From Chamaecrista fasciculata (taxonomy: Eukaryota > Streptophyta > Magnoliopsida > Fabales > Fabaceae), in assembly GCA_003254925.1 (NCBI GenBank), contig QANZ01008147.1, positions 20,793 to 84,792 on the forward strand: DNA of 64,000 nucleotides, given 5' to 3'. Positions 21,009 through 32,789 of the stretch are shown piece by piece (position 1 is the stretch's first letter; every line of letters starts with the position of its first letter). Under the pieces are notes generated by a model. The model had not been told where the DNA came from, made no database searches, and saw only the letters and a program-made list of their open reading frames with translations. Both the position numbers and the translations under genes were made by a program.

Positions 21009-21444
21009 TTCTCACCATACGCATAGGTAGAACAATTAAATAGCCATAAAATTCATCTTAGACATCCAAAAGGTGCCATTGACTGGTGTATAGAGGTGAA
21101 ATGTACCTGAAAGTTGCCAAAATGTTGAGAAATATTTATAGTAACTGATCACATCCTTCACTTAGATGAGCATAACAAAGAATTTTCTAAAAGTGGTTCA
21201 AATCTTAGCTTCGAAATAAAAACACCCAACTAGTACATGCCAATATGCCATTAAGTTGGAGGCTATAACACTCATCGGAAAATATCTATCCCTCCCCATT
21301 TCACTGCTTCTTTCTGACTTTATTTTATTCCCCCAAGGTTCCAATTAAAGCCTTTAATTAACATCTCTCTAACAAACCTAAGCATTTTACAATATTATAG
21401 TTTATACCTACATTTTGAATCAAAATTGAATCTGGGGATGTTAC

Positions 21445-21760
21445 ACACACCACCAAATGAATGCACCACTTTGCTTATCAAATTGATGCACACAAATTCC
21501 ACTGTCAAACTCCCTTTTATAAGCAAAATGAACTCAATGGAACTAGCTAGATGCACAAAGTCAAGTGACATTAATACATGCTATAGGAGGTGGCAACATC
21601 TTTGGCCAAATGAACTATATTGCACCTCTGATAGCATGCATTAATGTCACTTGACTTAGTGCATCTAATTCCACTAAGTTCATTTGGCTTATGAAAGTGA
21701 GATAATTAGATCATGGAATTTGTGTGCATCAATTTGAGAAGCATAGTGGGGCATCCTTTA
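21445..21760. repeat. Long imperfect hairpin
   Basis: Arms at 21460-21595 and 21620-21755 are reverse complements with small mismatches (for example GCACAAAGTCAAGTGACATT facing AATGTCACTTGACTTAGTGC). The loop is about 25-40 bases. RNA from either strand would form a stem of about 130 pairs. It could be a small foldback transposon or a young small-RNA locus. Confidence 0.65.
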
Positions 21761-21983
21761 ATTTGAATATATCCATAACAGAAATTAGAGTGAGAGAGAC
21801 TACAAACCATTTTGGCAAAACACTTGACTACCTAACATACACCAAACTTGCTTAAAGTTAATGTCATCAGTACAGACAAACTTGTTTCACTTCAACTACC
21901 CTGTAAACGTTTTTTTTATAAGTTAAGAGTCTCTCTCTTTCCCACTTTAACTGACTCAAATAAAAATATAAGGATTATGTTTT

Positions 21984-22560
21984 AAAGAAATGCAACCTTC
22001 CTCTAAAAGCTACAAAATTAATAAAATAATGCATTCATTGAAATAAGTCACACTAATGTAAAATAAAATATTGCCTGCAAAACAGAGTAAAAAAGAAGAG
22101 AACAATGTTAGTATATATGATGAATTTAGTGTACTAAGTATCCACATAATGTAATGAAAAATAATACAGCCCTCACCACAATAAACAGGGGATTAAGCAG
22201 GTCTATCACAGACTAAGATAAAAATAAGCATATACTCAATTTTTGACATGTAAAGAGAGCTCAAAGGAAAGAAAATGATAATAAACCAAGCCTAAAATAG
22301 AAATCTACACTAACTTGACTTTTAGGCATGCAAAGTGAGCTTAGAGGAAGGTAAATGATAATCAAATTTACTTTAAATAAAAATCTGTTTCACTTGGCTC
22401 AATAACTTCTTTCAATCCCCAAAAACTTAAATGCATTTCTGATTTCACATCTTGTCTCATAATCTTTGTTCATAAACGCGCTTAGAAAAATAGATAAATG
22501 ATCTTCACTTTCAGTATTCAAGCTGCAATGAGACACTTCATAAAATATCCTTCCACAATA
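21984..22560. repeat. Dispersed segment shared with 25430-26245
   Basis: 22320-22540 matches the direct copy split between 25736-25776 and 26088-26240. 21984-22026 matches 25438-25490 in inverted orientation. The right copy has about 310 bp inserted at 25777-26087. No gene is seen. Confidence 0.65.
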
Positions 22561-22884
22561 ACTTGAACTTAATGTTTATCAAATATTATATATTCTTTAG
22601 AGAACAGATTTCTTATTAAAAATTATATGCAATGCATGATTAATTTTTCTTTTAAAGTCTATTAATTATGGATACACTAAGCATATGAATACCCTTTAAT
22701 AAGATTGCAGAAGCATATATATATTTCTTCATTTACTGGCAGACAAGGCTGCTTCAATGAGCTTTCTTTGCAGTTCAGTGTGACAACCATATAAGAATTT
22801 TTCAACTTTTTGGAACTAATTACCCTACAAATTAAAATTATGGCTAGATGGTTGTGACCTGATTTGAAATCCCACAATATAAGC

Positions 22885-23085
22885 TAGATTGCTAGTTGTC
22901 TGTTAGGGCTTCACCACCACGACGAGACCTCACCACCATGACGGGGCCCTTTTCCCCCGGCGGGTCTACACCCTCCCATTTCAGGATCCCCAAAGTGTGT
23001 GGGTGCTGGGAATCGAACAAGGGACCTCCCCCTTATCAACCCCAAACACTCACTCCTTGTACCACTTGAGCTACTAAATTGTTAT
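22885..23085 (-). mobile_element. tRNA-derived SINE
   Basis: On the minus strand, an A-box-like TAGCTCAAGTGG (23062-23073) is followed by a B box GTTCGATTCCC (23008-23018), then a GC-rich body with GACCCGCCGGGGG. This is the layout of plant SINEs transcribed by RNA polymerase III. The tail and target duplication are not clear. Confidence 0.75.
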
Positions 23086-23089
23086 ATGA

Positions 23090-23600
23090 TTATAACAATG
23101 ATTAAATCTATGAGCAATGATTGGCAATGATATTCAAATAAGAATCAGGGAATTACAAATTGCCAAAGTTTCAGCTGCAGAAATAACACTAACAACAATA
23201 AGAATGTTCAGAAAGGGACAGAATGAAGAAATGACAGAAGGGAGAGAAAACATTCAGATAGAGGAAAATCCTAACGATTCACACACCCTACAGTACTACC
23301 CCATCCCTAATTAATCCTTGCGTGCCAACCTCCATGAAGGACGCTTCATCTGTATACTCCTTCGCAAGGCTTGTGGTCCCATTCCTTCTCGTGCTTCCAC
23401 CTGTCCAGCAGCCACCTCCTCTGTTTCAGCAACTGACGGGGCATGTCCATGTGTCTCTCAGGGGTGTCCATGTGTCTCCGAGGGGATTCCTGGATCATTA
23501 TTGATGCTTTTTCCCAATTGGATTAATAATGCATGTGTATGTGTGTGGAATTTGGGAAAGCGGGATGGGCAAAGTGATGTATGGGCTGAACATTAATTTG
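23090..23600. other. Unassigned stretch with a GC-richer core
   Basis: 23330-23520 is less AT-rich than its surroundings and has a short direct repeat (TGTCCATGTGTCTC at 23444 and 23467). Short open frames exist but match nothing I recognise. Confidence 0.3.
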
Positions 23601-23603
23601 GGT

Positions 23604-23826
23604 TCAGGAAATGGGGAACGCTTGAAAATTAGTATCAATAAGAAATAGAACAAGCATGAGGCATTTGTTCAAAATAACTAAACTATTACAAGAATTATCA
23701 AAAGAAGCTAAACTATCCGCAAGAGAATTTCCCTCTCTCAAAACGTGGTTGATCCTAACTTGGTTGAATTTAGTGATCTCTAATCTGGAAGAGTCAACAA
23801 TGGAGGCATAATGGTGTGTTTCGCGG
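23604..23826 (-). pseudogene. LINE RNase H-like tail fragment
   Basis: Minus-strand residues HHYASIVDSSRLEI, then INHVLREGNSLADSLA, match the end of the RNase H-like domain of plant LINE polyproteins (family motif HV.REGN..AD.LA). It is a fragment only, joined upstream to a foldback half. Confidence 0.65.
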
Positions 23827-23830
23827 CTGG

Positions 23831-23982
23831 TGACCAAAATAGGACTTTGACTCAAAAATATTGAGATTAGGGTATAATCGACAACAATGTGAAACGTTGG
23901 AGGCATAACTGACATAGAACAAACATTAGAGGCATAATTGAAACTGACCTCAAATATTAGGGGCACCAACATATCTTTTGCC
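23831..23982. repeat. Single arm of the foldback family seen at 1284-2110
   Basis: It matches the right arm of 1284-2110 (GTGAAACGTTGGAGGCATAA) and keeps the tip that copy has lost, ending CATATCTTTTGCC. No opposite arm is present. Confidence 0.7.
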
Positions 23983-23999
23983 AAAAAAAAAAACATAAC

Positions 24000-24880
24000 C
24001 ATGGACTTATGTTTTATTCTTCACAATACTTTTTGTGTGCTCCTATTGTGGCCATAGGCCCACCCTTCTTAATTTCAAATTCGAGCCTGTTTGGATATAT
24101 TTATGAAAAAAGAACTTTATTTATCAATTTTTTTTAAAAGTTCTTTTGAGTGAAGCAGTAATATTTTTAATTATCAAAGTTGTTTGGATATAAAATGACA
24201 AAAATATTTATAATTAATAAAATGAACTAAAAGAATAGTTTTTACAAGTGCTTTAAGTGGAAGTTACAAAATTGAACTTCTTCAAAAAGTTACATTTTAA
24301 CTTTTTTTGTAACTTCTCATTTTTCTTAAAAATTTACCCAAACAAAATTTTATGTTTATAAAATGTCTTTTTTTAATTAAAAAAGTGCTTTTTAGATGAA
24401 AAAAAAGCTTATCGCCATATTTTGTAAACGTAGAAACCAACTAAGTCAAAGCAACGACAAAGAGTTAAACAACAATGAACAAGTTTACAAATCATTCCTT
24501 TGATTTCCCACTCTCTCTCTCCTCTTTCTCTCTCTCTTCATCTCTCCACCACACTATCATACATTCCCAATTTAATCACCACCGTTGATTAAGGAGGTGG
24601 AGTAGTATATATAGGGGTGCTCATTTCATTTGTAGCATCAAGTTGAAGTTGTTGAGTGGTGAAAATAAGCAAGTGTGTCATTTATCTACGAACGAATGTA
24701 CGTAGAGTCAAAATATATATATATATATATATTAACGATTTGACTCTGAGTGCATTCGCTCCTGGTTAAAATGACACGTAGGCTTACACTTATTGAGAAC
24801 AAATTCATAAATGAGCCATTTTTTCTTGGTCTTCCAAGCAAAACCCCAATAATGTAACCAGATTTTAGGCTATTAAGAAA
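24000..24880. other. Intergenic, AT-rich
   Basis: It contains CT-rich patches (24510-24545) and a small hairpin at 24690-24765 (GAATGTACGTAGAGTCAAA facing TTTGACTCTGAGTGCATTC) with an (AT)n loop. No gene is seen. Confidence 0.45.
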
Positions 24881-24883
24881 ATC

Positions 24884-25150
24884 TCATTTTTTTAATTCCC
24901 TTTCACCTTGGCCCAAACAGAGCACGCTTATACCGAAGGAGGGCTTCCTTGACAAGAACTGTCCGTAAAATGGCTTCACATGTGTTGTAAACTTGTAATA
25001 AGTGGTAGTGCCATCAGTGGCATCAGTTATAATTCCTACTTCTTCAGCAACTACAGGTGAAGTAACCATGTCCCTGCATCGTATTTTTATTTTATTTCCA
25101 TAAATAATCACTGATTTTGTATAACTCATTTTCTTTAATACAACTAACAA
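24884..25150 (-). other. Unidentified open frame (88 aa)
   Basis: The minus-strand frame includes VTSPVVAEEVGIITDATDG and VKPFYGQFLSRKPSFG. A splice acceptor-like TGCAG precedes GGACATGG near 25078, so it might be a terminal exon, with the first exon possibly at 25241-25297. I recognise no family. Confidence 0.2.
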
Positions 25151-25240
25151 TTACATCAACTTATTCGATATATGTTATCAGTAGGAAAAGCTAATGGTCG
25201 CTCAAGAACCATTGTTTGTGGTTCTCATTGTTGTTTCAAT

Positions 25241-25297
25241 CATACTATTCTGCTGAAAAACCACCCCAAGGAAAGCAGAGAGAACTGCTTCAGCCAT
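25241..25297 (-). pseudogene. Possible NLR N-terminus relic
   Basis: The minus strand from ATG at 25297 reads MAEAVLSAFLGVVFSRIV and stops. This resembles the first residues of CC-type NBS-LRR resistance proteins (MAEA.LSAFL...). Nothing of the nucleotide-binding or leucine-rich parts follows. The match is very short and may be chance. Confidence 0.25.
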
Positions 25298-25429
25298 GAC
25301 TCTTTTGGATATAAATGCAAACACAACAAAGGTTTGAGGGAGATCAGAGAGTGAAAGAAGATGTGGAAGATGTCAGAGTTCACATAAACATATACAAACC
25401 CACACCTTCCTAGCTGGTTAACCGCACAA

Positions 25430-26245
25430 CATGATTGGAGGAAGGTTGTTAATTTTGTAGATTTTAGAGGAAGGTTGCATTTCTTTAAGAAAGAGCAAAT
25501 AAGCAAATAACCTAAGATGCCTAGCTTTGGAGAGGTTATAATATAGTAGTTGAAGTTTGAGTAGGTGATGGGCATAAAGATTGAGAGAGAGTGTGTGGGG
25601 TTTAACTTTAAAGTTACAGAGTGAAAAGCATGCAAATTGCACATGCTCATGCTGCTGCTATTCATTCCTAATTTTCCATACTCCGCTGTCTTTCTTAACA
25701 CCCCATGTGCTCATTTATTGGGTGAACATTCAAAGTGAGCAAAGTGAGCTTAGAGGAAGGTAAATGATAATCAAATGGTTAATGCGCTGAAGGGTTATTG
25801 TAATGACTTTGGCTATGTTCTTTCTAGTTTCATACAACCTTCTTTTTCCCAAGCTATTTTTGGTAACAAACGGATTTCCATGTGCCATCTGACTAGTGGC
25901 TTTAAATCTCTGTCATGCAAATAAATTGCTTTTCTGTTTTCAGAAATATATCTTTGAGTACTTACAAGGTGAGGCAGAATCTGGTTTGGAGAGACAGACT
26001 TCATCGGTATAATGTACTAAAGAATTTAATGATGACTGGACTGACCAGTGTGACTAGAAACTACTTTGAGAATTTTGGTTAGCCAAAATCTGTTTCACTT
26101 GGCTCAATAACATCTTTCAATCACCAAAAACTTAAATTCATTTCTGATTTTAGATCTTGTCTCATAATCTTTGTTCATAAACACGCTTAGAAAAATCGAT
26201 AATGATCTTCACTTTTAGTATTCAAACTGCAATGAGTCATAAGCT
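25430..26245. repeat. Dispersed segment, copy of 21984-22560 with insertion
   Basis: The blocks at 25736-25776 and 26088-26240 match 22320-22540 almost base for base. The 310 bp in between, 25777-26087, is absent there. I see no clear terminal repeats on the insert. Confidence 0.6.
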
Positions 26246-26249
26246 CCGA

Positions 26250-28780
26250 TCCTTTAATTATTGCTATTTATAAGTACCCAATTCATAGGGTGAGAATAAG
26301 ATTGCAGTACATTAATAATAAATAAGAAAATTAAAGCGAACATACTTTACAAACGTTGAATCAACTGTAATATTGTAATAATGTGGTATAGGGTGAGAGT
26401 TCAACATAGAGTAGTTGAACTTTGAACAGCCAGGAAATTAGGTCATATTTTTGGTCAAACACTGACATACCCATCTTTTAAACAATGAAGTTCCGATGTA
26501 TCAAAAAAAAAACAATGAAGTTCCTTATTATAGTATAAGTCATCTTTTGAAATGTATACATGTTTCAGTTGAACTTTGAACAGCCTAGGAAGTTAGGTCA
26601 TATTTTTCCACAAACACTGAAAGTAATCAGTGTAGGTATGACCTAACTTTCAAATATGTCTTCACATGGTCAACTTTCAAATATACCTATGAGAAAGATG
26701 TCTGACAACTTCTTCACATGGTCATTCAGAGTTCAGACATATTTCTCATACATATACTCGTGAGTCGTGACCATGTGAAGTATGTAAGTGCAAATAAAAT
26801 GTGGGTTATTTTAATAAGGTTTTTATAGGTGAATTGAGTTTTTTAAATATTAAAAAATATCTTTTAAATGAATTTTCATAAATTTTAAGATATGAAAAGC
26901 TTTACTAACTAATTAAATTAAACCTTAAAATGTGTCTAAGAGCACATGTTAAATAAATCCATAAAATGTAACTATCTAGACATGTTTATGCAATATGAAA
27001 AGATCTTCAAATTGATTAGATGTAGCCTTTAAGGATATATCATCTATGGATCGATTTAGATTTTCCGATGAAAGACAATATAATGTAACAATATTATAAA
27101 TCAAAATACAAATATTCATGCAGTGGGTAAATCATGATAACCTCATAAATATGTCACCACCACACAATTCATATATATATATAGTCAATTTGTTACACAT
27201 ATATACATATATATATATAATCAAAGATTAGAGAATACTTTTTTTAATCAAAGATTAGAGAATACTTTTTTTTTTAGAAATATATTTTTTTATCATTGAT
27301 GTTTGTAACAAGTGATTATTTAATTTAATCCTGAAATATTATTTGTAAAAACTAAATAGTAATTGATGTTTGTAAAAAAAATATAGGAATCAAAAGAAAT
27401 ATTTCTATTATCCAGAAATTAAATTATAATTTTGGGACAAATTTAAAAATAAGTTTTCTCAATAGATTATGTAATTGTTTACTGTTTGTGATATTAGAGG
27501 TAATTAATATATATATATAGATCTTATAAATGGCCAATACACTCATGAATGACCATGTCACATACCTTTATTTCCAAAGCATATTTAGGCATCTATTTTC
27601 TTCCTTCAAAGTGAGACCGAACTTTACAGTTACAAAGTTTTGATACAAATAATCTCGCAATTAATATATTTATCCTAATTTTATTAATAGATCCTTTCAT
27701 ATCTAATTCTATTTCCCAATAATTCCAGTTGCAAGAAGTAACTTACACCAAATTTCTTTTGTTTGTTTTGATATTACATCGGGCCTATTAATAAATATTC
27801 TCAATAACTTATATGAAAATTCTCATAATAACTATTTCTTATGGAAATTGCTCCAATAGGATTATTAGTCGAATAGTCTAATCTCTATCGAGTGCTTCAA
27901 CAATGAAAGCTACGGACAAATTTGACAGAAGAGAAGTCATCTAAAAAACTTCCCTAACAATTAAGTCAATGATAAAATCAAAGAAATTCTAAAAAGTAGA
28001 GAATACTCCTGAAAATGTACCTCTAAACAATGATCTTCCAAGATATTAATAGGAGGTGATAAATTTTAAATTCATTGAGAGGACTCTTTGACTGAGAATG
28101 TTTGTAAAATAATAAAGGCAAAAGCATTTTTTTATTTCTAAAATTTTACATTAACTTTCATTTTACATCATCATATTAATAGGAGGTGATCTTCCGGAAG
28201 CCGGCTTGTGTTATTGCCTTTTGGGTGTGTGAATATGTTCTGTGTGTTAAGTGTTTGGGGACTGAATTGTGTCACTTTCTCTTGTGTTATAACGACTTTA
28301 TTAGTTAGCAATTTGTAAATTTTTTTATAAGCGCTCATAAAACTTAGAAACATGTCTTGATCGTAGTGAACTCTCAAACCCACCTAAATTTTTTTATAAT
28401 AAAAAAATAATCATGGAGTAATTTTAAAAAGTCAAAATTGAGGGCTTGAATTTAATGCCAAAATAACGATGAAAGATAACGGCAAAAATTAGACAGAATC
28501 ATATTTTGGACAAATAGTGAAATAAATAAAATACTTTGAGGACTAAAACAAAACAAAATATAATTCTAAAATGAAAATGAAATTCACACTGTAATTTGAG
28601 AACCAATTTAAGTATTTGACCTTACAAATTTTAAAATTGCAATTATAACAAAAAGTCTAAAAGGTTTAAATAAAATATACAGAATATTTACTACTACGTT
28701 TTATGCTTTTTTAAATACCGAGTTGAAGTGTATAAAGACTCAATTAATGTTCGTGGCCAAGTGACTGAGTCACTCTCGAG
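26250..28780. other. Intergenic, AT-rich
   Basis: 26410-26640 contains two copies of a block around GTTGAACTTTGAACAGCC. 26640-26790 has partly complementary copies of TCACATGGTCA-like sequence. TA-rich tracts lie at 27170-27220 and 27505-27520. No gene is supported. Confidence 0.5.
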
Positions 28781-28804
28781 CGACTCGCTCTCTCTCTCAT
28801 CCTT

Positions 28805-28992
28805 TATAAACCCGCTCACTCAACCTCGTCTTCTTCACTGAATTTCTCTGCTCACAGTTTTCACTCTGCTTTTTCTTTTTGATTCTCTTCTTTCTTAAAT
28901 ATATTACCATCCTCTTCCTTCAATTCCTTTAACTTCTTCTTCTTCTTCTCCTTCATCATCATCCGTTAATGGCTTCCTTTGTACATCATGTG
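28805..28992 (+). promoter_or_regulatory. Promoter, leader and first-exon-like sequence of an incomplete gene
   Basis: A TATAAA at 28805-28810 is followed by a CT-rich leader (28830-28965), an ATG at 28969 and eight codons (MASFVHHV), then GTACGT as a possible donor. No later exon is recognisable before the Stowaway element at 29436. It may be the detached 5' end of a gene, or a non-coding transcript. Confidence 0.3.
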
Positions 28993-29435
28993 GTACGTCT
29001 ATATTAATAACATGCCCATCAATCACTCATTTTACAGTTGGAAGTAAAAGCTCTGCTTTGGAGGCATTGTGGCTCGGTAATCAAACAGGTCTAGTTACGT
29101 AATTGGCCAGAGATATTGGATTCAAATTTGATAGGCCTATCATGTTTTGCCTTGACAGTTTTTTTTGTTTTTCGTAGAAAAAGGAATAAGTGCCAAAGAA
29201 ATGTCAAAACTATTCACAACCAAATGCTAGAAGTAGTCAACATGTAATGGTTCATTATTCCCTCTCTGAGGGTTTTCTTGAGGAGAATATTCACAACCGC
29301 GGAAGCAAAATCAATTGCTATCATTGCTACAAAAGGCTGCCATTCATCACAGCTATTCATCATTTTTGGGAAATGCAAGTTCAGAATTGAACAGGACCGG
29401 AAGTGTATATATAGAGGGATGGGAAGAAATAATTA

Positions 29436-29716
29436 CTCCCTCTGATTCTGAATATCTGAATATCTGATCTTTTAGAAAATCATTTTTTTCCAAAATATCT
29501 GATGTTTTATAAATTCAAGAGAGCATTAATTATTTTTTTTACCATTCTACCCCTATTAAATATAGTAGAGTCATAAATGTATAAACATTTTCCAAGTAAT
29601 TTAATAGGGATAGTTTAGTCATTTTACTTATTTTTCTCTTCATTCTATGTTGGCTAATCATTTCCTTAATCTGTGTGTAGAAACCTTAAACACCAGATAT
29701 ATAGAACCGGAGGGAG
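29436..29716. mobile_element. Stowaway-type MITE
   Basis: The ends are CTCCCTCTG and CCGGAGGGAG with TA duplications at 29434-29435 and 29717-29718. It is 281 bp and AT-rich, all as for Tc1/mariner-derived Stowaway elements. Confidence 0.85.
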
Positions 29717-30214
29717 TATTATGTTTGCAATATTGTTGCTGTAGACCTAAGAGCTATCTTTAGCTATTCATAAATTTTAATGAAAACTTTAACATTATAA
29801 TATCTATTCATAATAGGCCAAAGTCCTGTTTTGGTCCCTCAGTTATGCTCAATGTTCCAAATTAGTCCCTCAATTATTTTTCGTTCCATATTGGTCTCTC
29901 AGTTTTCCAAAACTTGACACAGTTGGTCCCTCAAACGTTTTTCATCTATTTTTCTATTAAAAAAGAAAGACAAAATTGATTTTTAACTCCTAAAGTTTAA
30001 ATTTTTGCATTAAAGTCCTTTTACTCTATAATAGAACCAAAATGTAAAAAATAAGAAATAAGTGGGGTTTGGGGCCAAATTTAGTGAGGCCATTCTGAGA
30101 ATTTGACGGAACAGTGCAGATTTGAATCCAGAAGGTCAGAAATCTTTATCACTCAAGAGATTTTTGGGGTCTGCAGCTCTATGTTTTATAATTTTTCAAT
30201 CGATCTGATTGTTT

Positions 30215-30499
30215 ATGGCTTCTGGTGAAGGCAAGCCTCACTGGAGTGTCAACGATGGCGTGAAAATCATAGCGGCGACACCTGAAGCTCTGATGGCGGA
30301 GATCGACTCGGCAATTTCAAATCTTGAGTATGCTCGCGCCATTGTTCTTCTTGAATCTTCTTCATCTTCCTCTGCGCCGAACGAGATCTCTGGTGCAAAA
30401 TTGACGCCTCAATACGAGATATTTGAACGAGATCTCTGGTGCAAAATTGACAACGGCCGTCTCAGCAACTTCAAAGCTCAAAGAAGATCTGCTAACTGA
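30215..30499 (+). pseudogene. Captured gene 5' fragment inside the Pack-MULE
   Basis: From ATG at 30215 there are 94 residues: MASGEGKPHWSVNDGVKI, an alanine-rich segment with EIDSAISNLEYARA, then a serine run. Base composition is much richer in GC than the surroundings and non-repeat. A 27-bp segment (ACGAGATCTCTGGTGC...) occurs twice (30382 and 30427), which probably shifts the original frame. It looks like the N-terminal exon of a host gene, with leader and intron-like DNA at 30080-30214. I cannot name the family. Confidence 0.45.
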
Positions 30500-30868
30500 G
30501 TGCGATTTGAGTGAGGTTTCAGTGAGGATTGAAGTTTCTTGGTGAGTTCTTGAGTTACCCGGCGATTTCCGTCCGTTTCCCGGCGAGATTGTGGAGTTTT
30601 CCGGCGGGTGTTAAAGTTTCTACGTTTCTTCAGTTTAGTCCCTACGTTTTCTATTTCTTCCATTTTTTTCACCTTTTTGGTCCCTTTCCTGGAATATTCA
30701 TGGAGTAGGGACTAAATAGGAACGTTTGGAAGAGTTCTAGAATATTTTGCAAACTTTTTTTGTGAGCTAGGGACTAAAATGAAGGAAGTTTGAAGGTTTC
30801 TGGACTTATCTGCAGTTTGTGAGCTAGGGACTAAAATAAGAGGAAGAGGATTTGAGAAAAAAAAAAAA

Positions 30869-31382
30869 NNNNNNNNNNNNNNNNNNNNNNNNNNNNNNNN
30901 NNNNNNNNNNNNNNNNNNNNNNNNNNNNNNNNNNNNNNNNNNNNNNNNNNNNNNNNNNNNNNNNNNNNNNNNNNNNNNNNNNNNNNNNNNNNNNNNNNNN
31001 NNNNNNNNNNNNNNNNNNNNNNNNNNNNNNNNNNNNNNNNNNNNNNNNNNNNNNNNNNNNNNNNNNNNNNNNNNNNNNNNNNNNNNNNNNNNNNNNNNNN
31101 NNNNNNNNNNNNNNNNNNNNNNNNNNNNNNNNNNNNNNNNNNNNNNNNNNNNNNNNNNNNNNNNNNNNNNNNNNNNNNNNNNNNNNNNNNNNNNNNNNNN
31201 NNNNNNNNNNNNNNNNNNNNNNNNNNNNNNNNNNNNNNNNNNNNNNNNNNNNNNNNNNNNNNNNNNNNNNNNNNNNNNNNNNNNNNNNNNNNNNNNNNNN
31301 NNNNNNNNNNNNNNNNNNNNNNNNNNNNNNNNNNNNNNNNNNNNNNNNNNNNNNNNNNNNNNNNNNNNNNNNNNNNNNNNNN
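30869..31382. other. Assembly gap
   Basis: A run of N. It probably hides the left half of the GGTACC foldback whose right half is at 31560-31693. Confidence 1.
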
Positions 31383-31559
31383 TATTCAAAAGAAATCTTA
31401 TGAAAAGGAGAAAAATCTATAATATTAGAATTCTAAAGACCCTTTTATAATTAATTCTTTATGTTTTGATCCCTTTTAGTAAAGGGAAAGGACTTAAACG
31501 CATAAAAGAAGACTTTTTGGGAGATTTTTGACATTTTAACGTACATTTTCCGTTAAATC

Positions 31560-31693
31560 CTAACAGAAAAAAACCTCAGGGGACCAAATCGCTAACGGAG
31601 CAAACCACAGGGTACCACAATGCAAAAATTTTTCTTTCAGGGTACCAAAGGGGAAACGCCCCTAACCACAAGGTACCAAATTGCAATTTACCC
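31560..31693. repeat. Right half of a GGTACC-family foldback
   Basis: CAGGGTACC phrases end in GCAATTTACCC, like the right tips at 5992 and 43169. The partner arm would fall in the gap. Confidence 0.6.
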
Positions 31694-31884
31694 TTTTTTT
31701 TGTTAGGTGATGTGGCTCTTTATTTTTTTTATTATAAAAATAAAAAAACCCCAAAAAGTCATTCTCTTCGAATAAAAATAGTAATTACTGGATAATTTAG
31801 AGCTCTCTTCATTTCCATTGAATTACTTGAATCTTTTTGCTTAGAGCCTTTGGGTTAACTACCGTTGAAGCTTTCAGATTATTA

Positions 31885-32306
31885 GGGTATGTTTGGATGG
31901 GGTGTTAATGGAGAATGGAGAGGAGAGGAAGGGACAAAAGGTAAAAAAATTATGTTTGGAAGTTTTTTTTAGGGAAGAGTGGAGTGGATAAGGAGGGACA
32001 CTTGGCACCCCAAAATTCAATTTTTGCTGGCACCCCAAATTGGGGTGCCAAGGAAGGAGTGGACAGTTTTATAATTTTTTAATAACAATTATATCCTTAT
32101 ACTAACAAAAATTAACATGTGTCTACTCCATTCCATTCCATTATTAATAACTTCCAAACAAGATTAACAAGTGTCCATTCCTTTTCTCATTAAAAACTCC
32201 CAAACAACATATCTACTGAGTCCATTAATATTCTCTCCTCTCCACTCTATTAGTGTCCATTAATGTCCTCTCCTCTCCATCCTCACTAAAACTCCCAAAC
32301 ATAGCC
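31885..32306. mobile_element. Tourist-like MITE
   Basis: The ends are GGGTATGTTTGG and CCAAACATAGCC, flanked by TTA at 31882-31884 and 32307-32309, as for PIF/Harbinger-type MITEs. It lies inside the Pack-MULE. Confidence 0.75.
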
Positions 32307-32789
32307 TTAAAGTCTAGCTCTTGGTCTCAGAAAATTGCACGATTTTTTCTGAGAGAGAGAAATAAACTAAAACACCTCACTTATTTATTCTTTCTTACAT
32401 TTTGGTTCTATTATAGAATAAAAGGATCTTAATGCAAAAATTTAAATTTTTAGGAGTTAAAAATCAATTTTGTCTTTCTTTTTAACAGAAAAATGGATGA
32501 AAAACGTTTGAGGGACAAATTGTGCCAAGTTTTGGAAAACTGGGGGACCAATATGGAACGAAAAACAACTGAGGGACCAATTTGGAACATTGAGCATAAT
32601 TGAGGGACCAAAATAGGACTTTGGCCTTCATAATATATGTCATGTGTCACATTATTTTTTATTGTTTGTCACGCTGAAGTCACAAAAAGTTAATTTTATA
32701 TTTTAAAATTTATGAATATGTGTCGTATGAATGTCGGACACGGTGACACGCCTTCAAAATAAAATCTCCATGCTTCATAAATTATAACA

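Larger units (their letters stand above)
29816..32626. mobile_element. Pack-MULE-like element with 9-bp target duplication
   Basis: The tips are GGCCAAAGTCCT and AGGACTTTGGCC. The inverted arms are about 200 bp (29816-30020 and 32440-32626). Perfect 9-bp repeats TTCATAATA lie at 29807-29815 and 32627-32635, diagnostic of Mutator-type transposition. The arm has GTCCCTCA-type motifs spaced 31, 29 and 32 bp. The interior holds a captured gene-like segment (30215-30499), an N gap, a half GGTACC foldback and a Tourist-like MITE. No transposase is visible. Confidence 0.85.
29760..32780. mobile_element. hAT-type MITE split by a Pack-MULE
   Basis: 29760-29815 and 32627-32780 together match parts of the intact MITE at 54471-54810 (for example TTAATGAAAA...CTATTCATAATATATGTCAT and the end CCATGCTTCAT). 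The join lies exactly at the 9-bp duplication of the inner element. The left tip is degraded. Confidence 0.7.

Noticed and set aside
22885-23085. Functional tRNA gene
   Set aside because: A and B boxes are present but no cloverleaf or acceptor stem can be formed; the body extends as in a SINE.
23318-23596. Cysteine-rich 92-aa frame as a secreted defence peptide
   Set aside because: No signal peptide and cysteine spacing follows an internal nucleotide repeat.
30712-31403. Long open frames across the N run
   Set aside because: They consist almost entirely of unknown bases.
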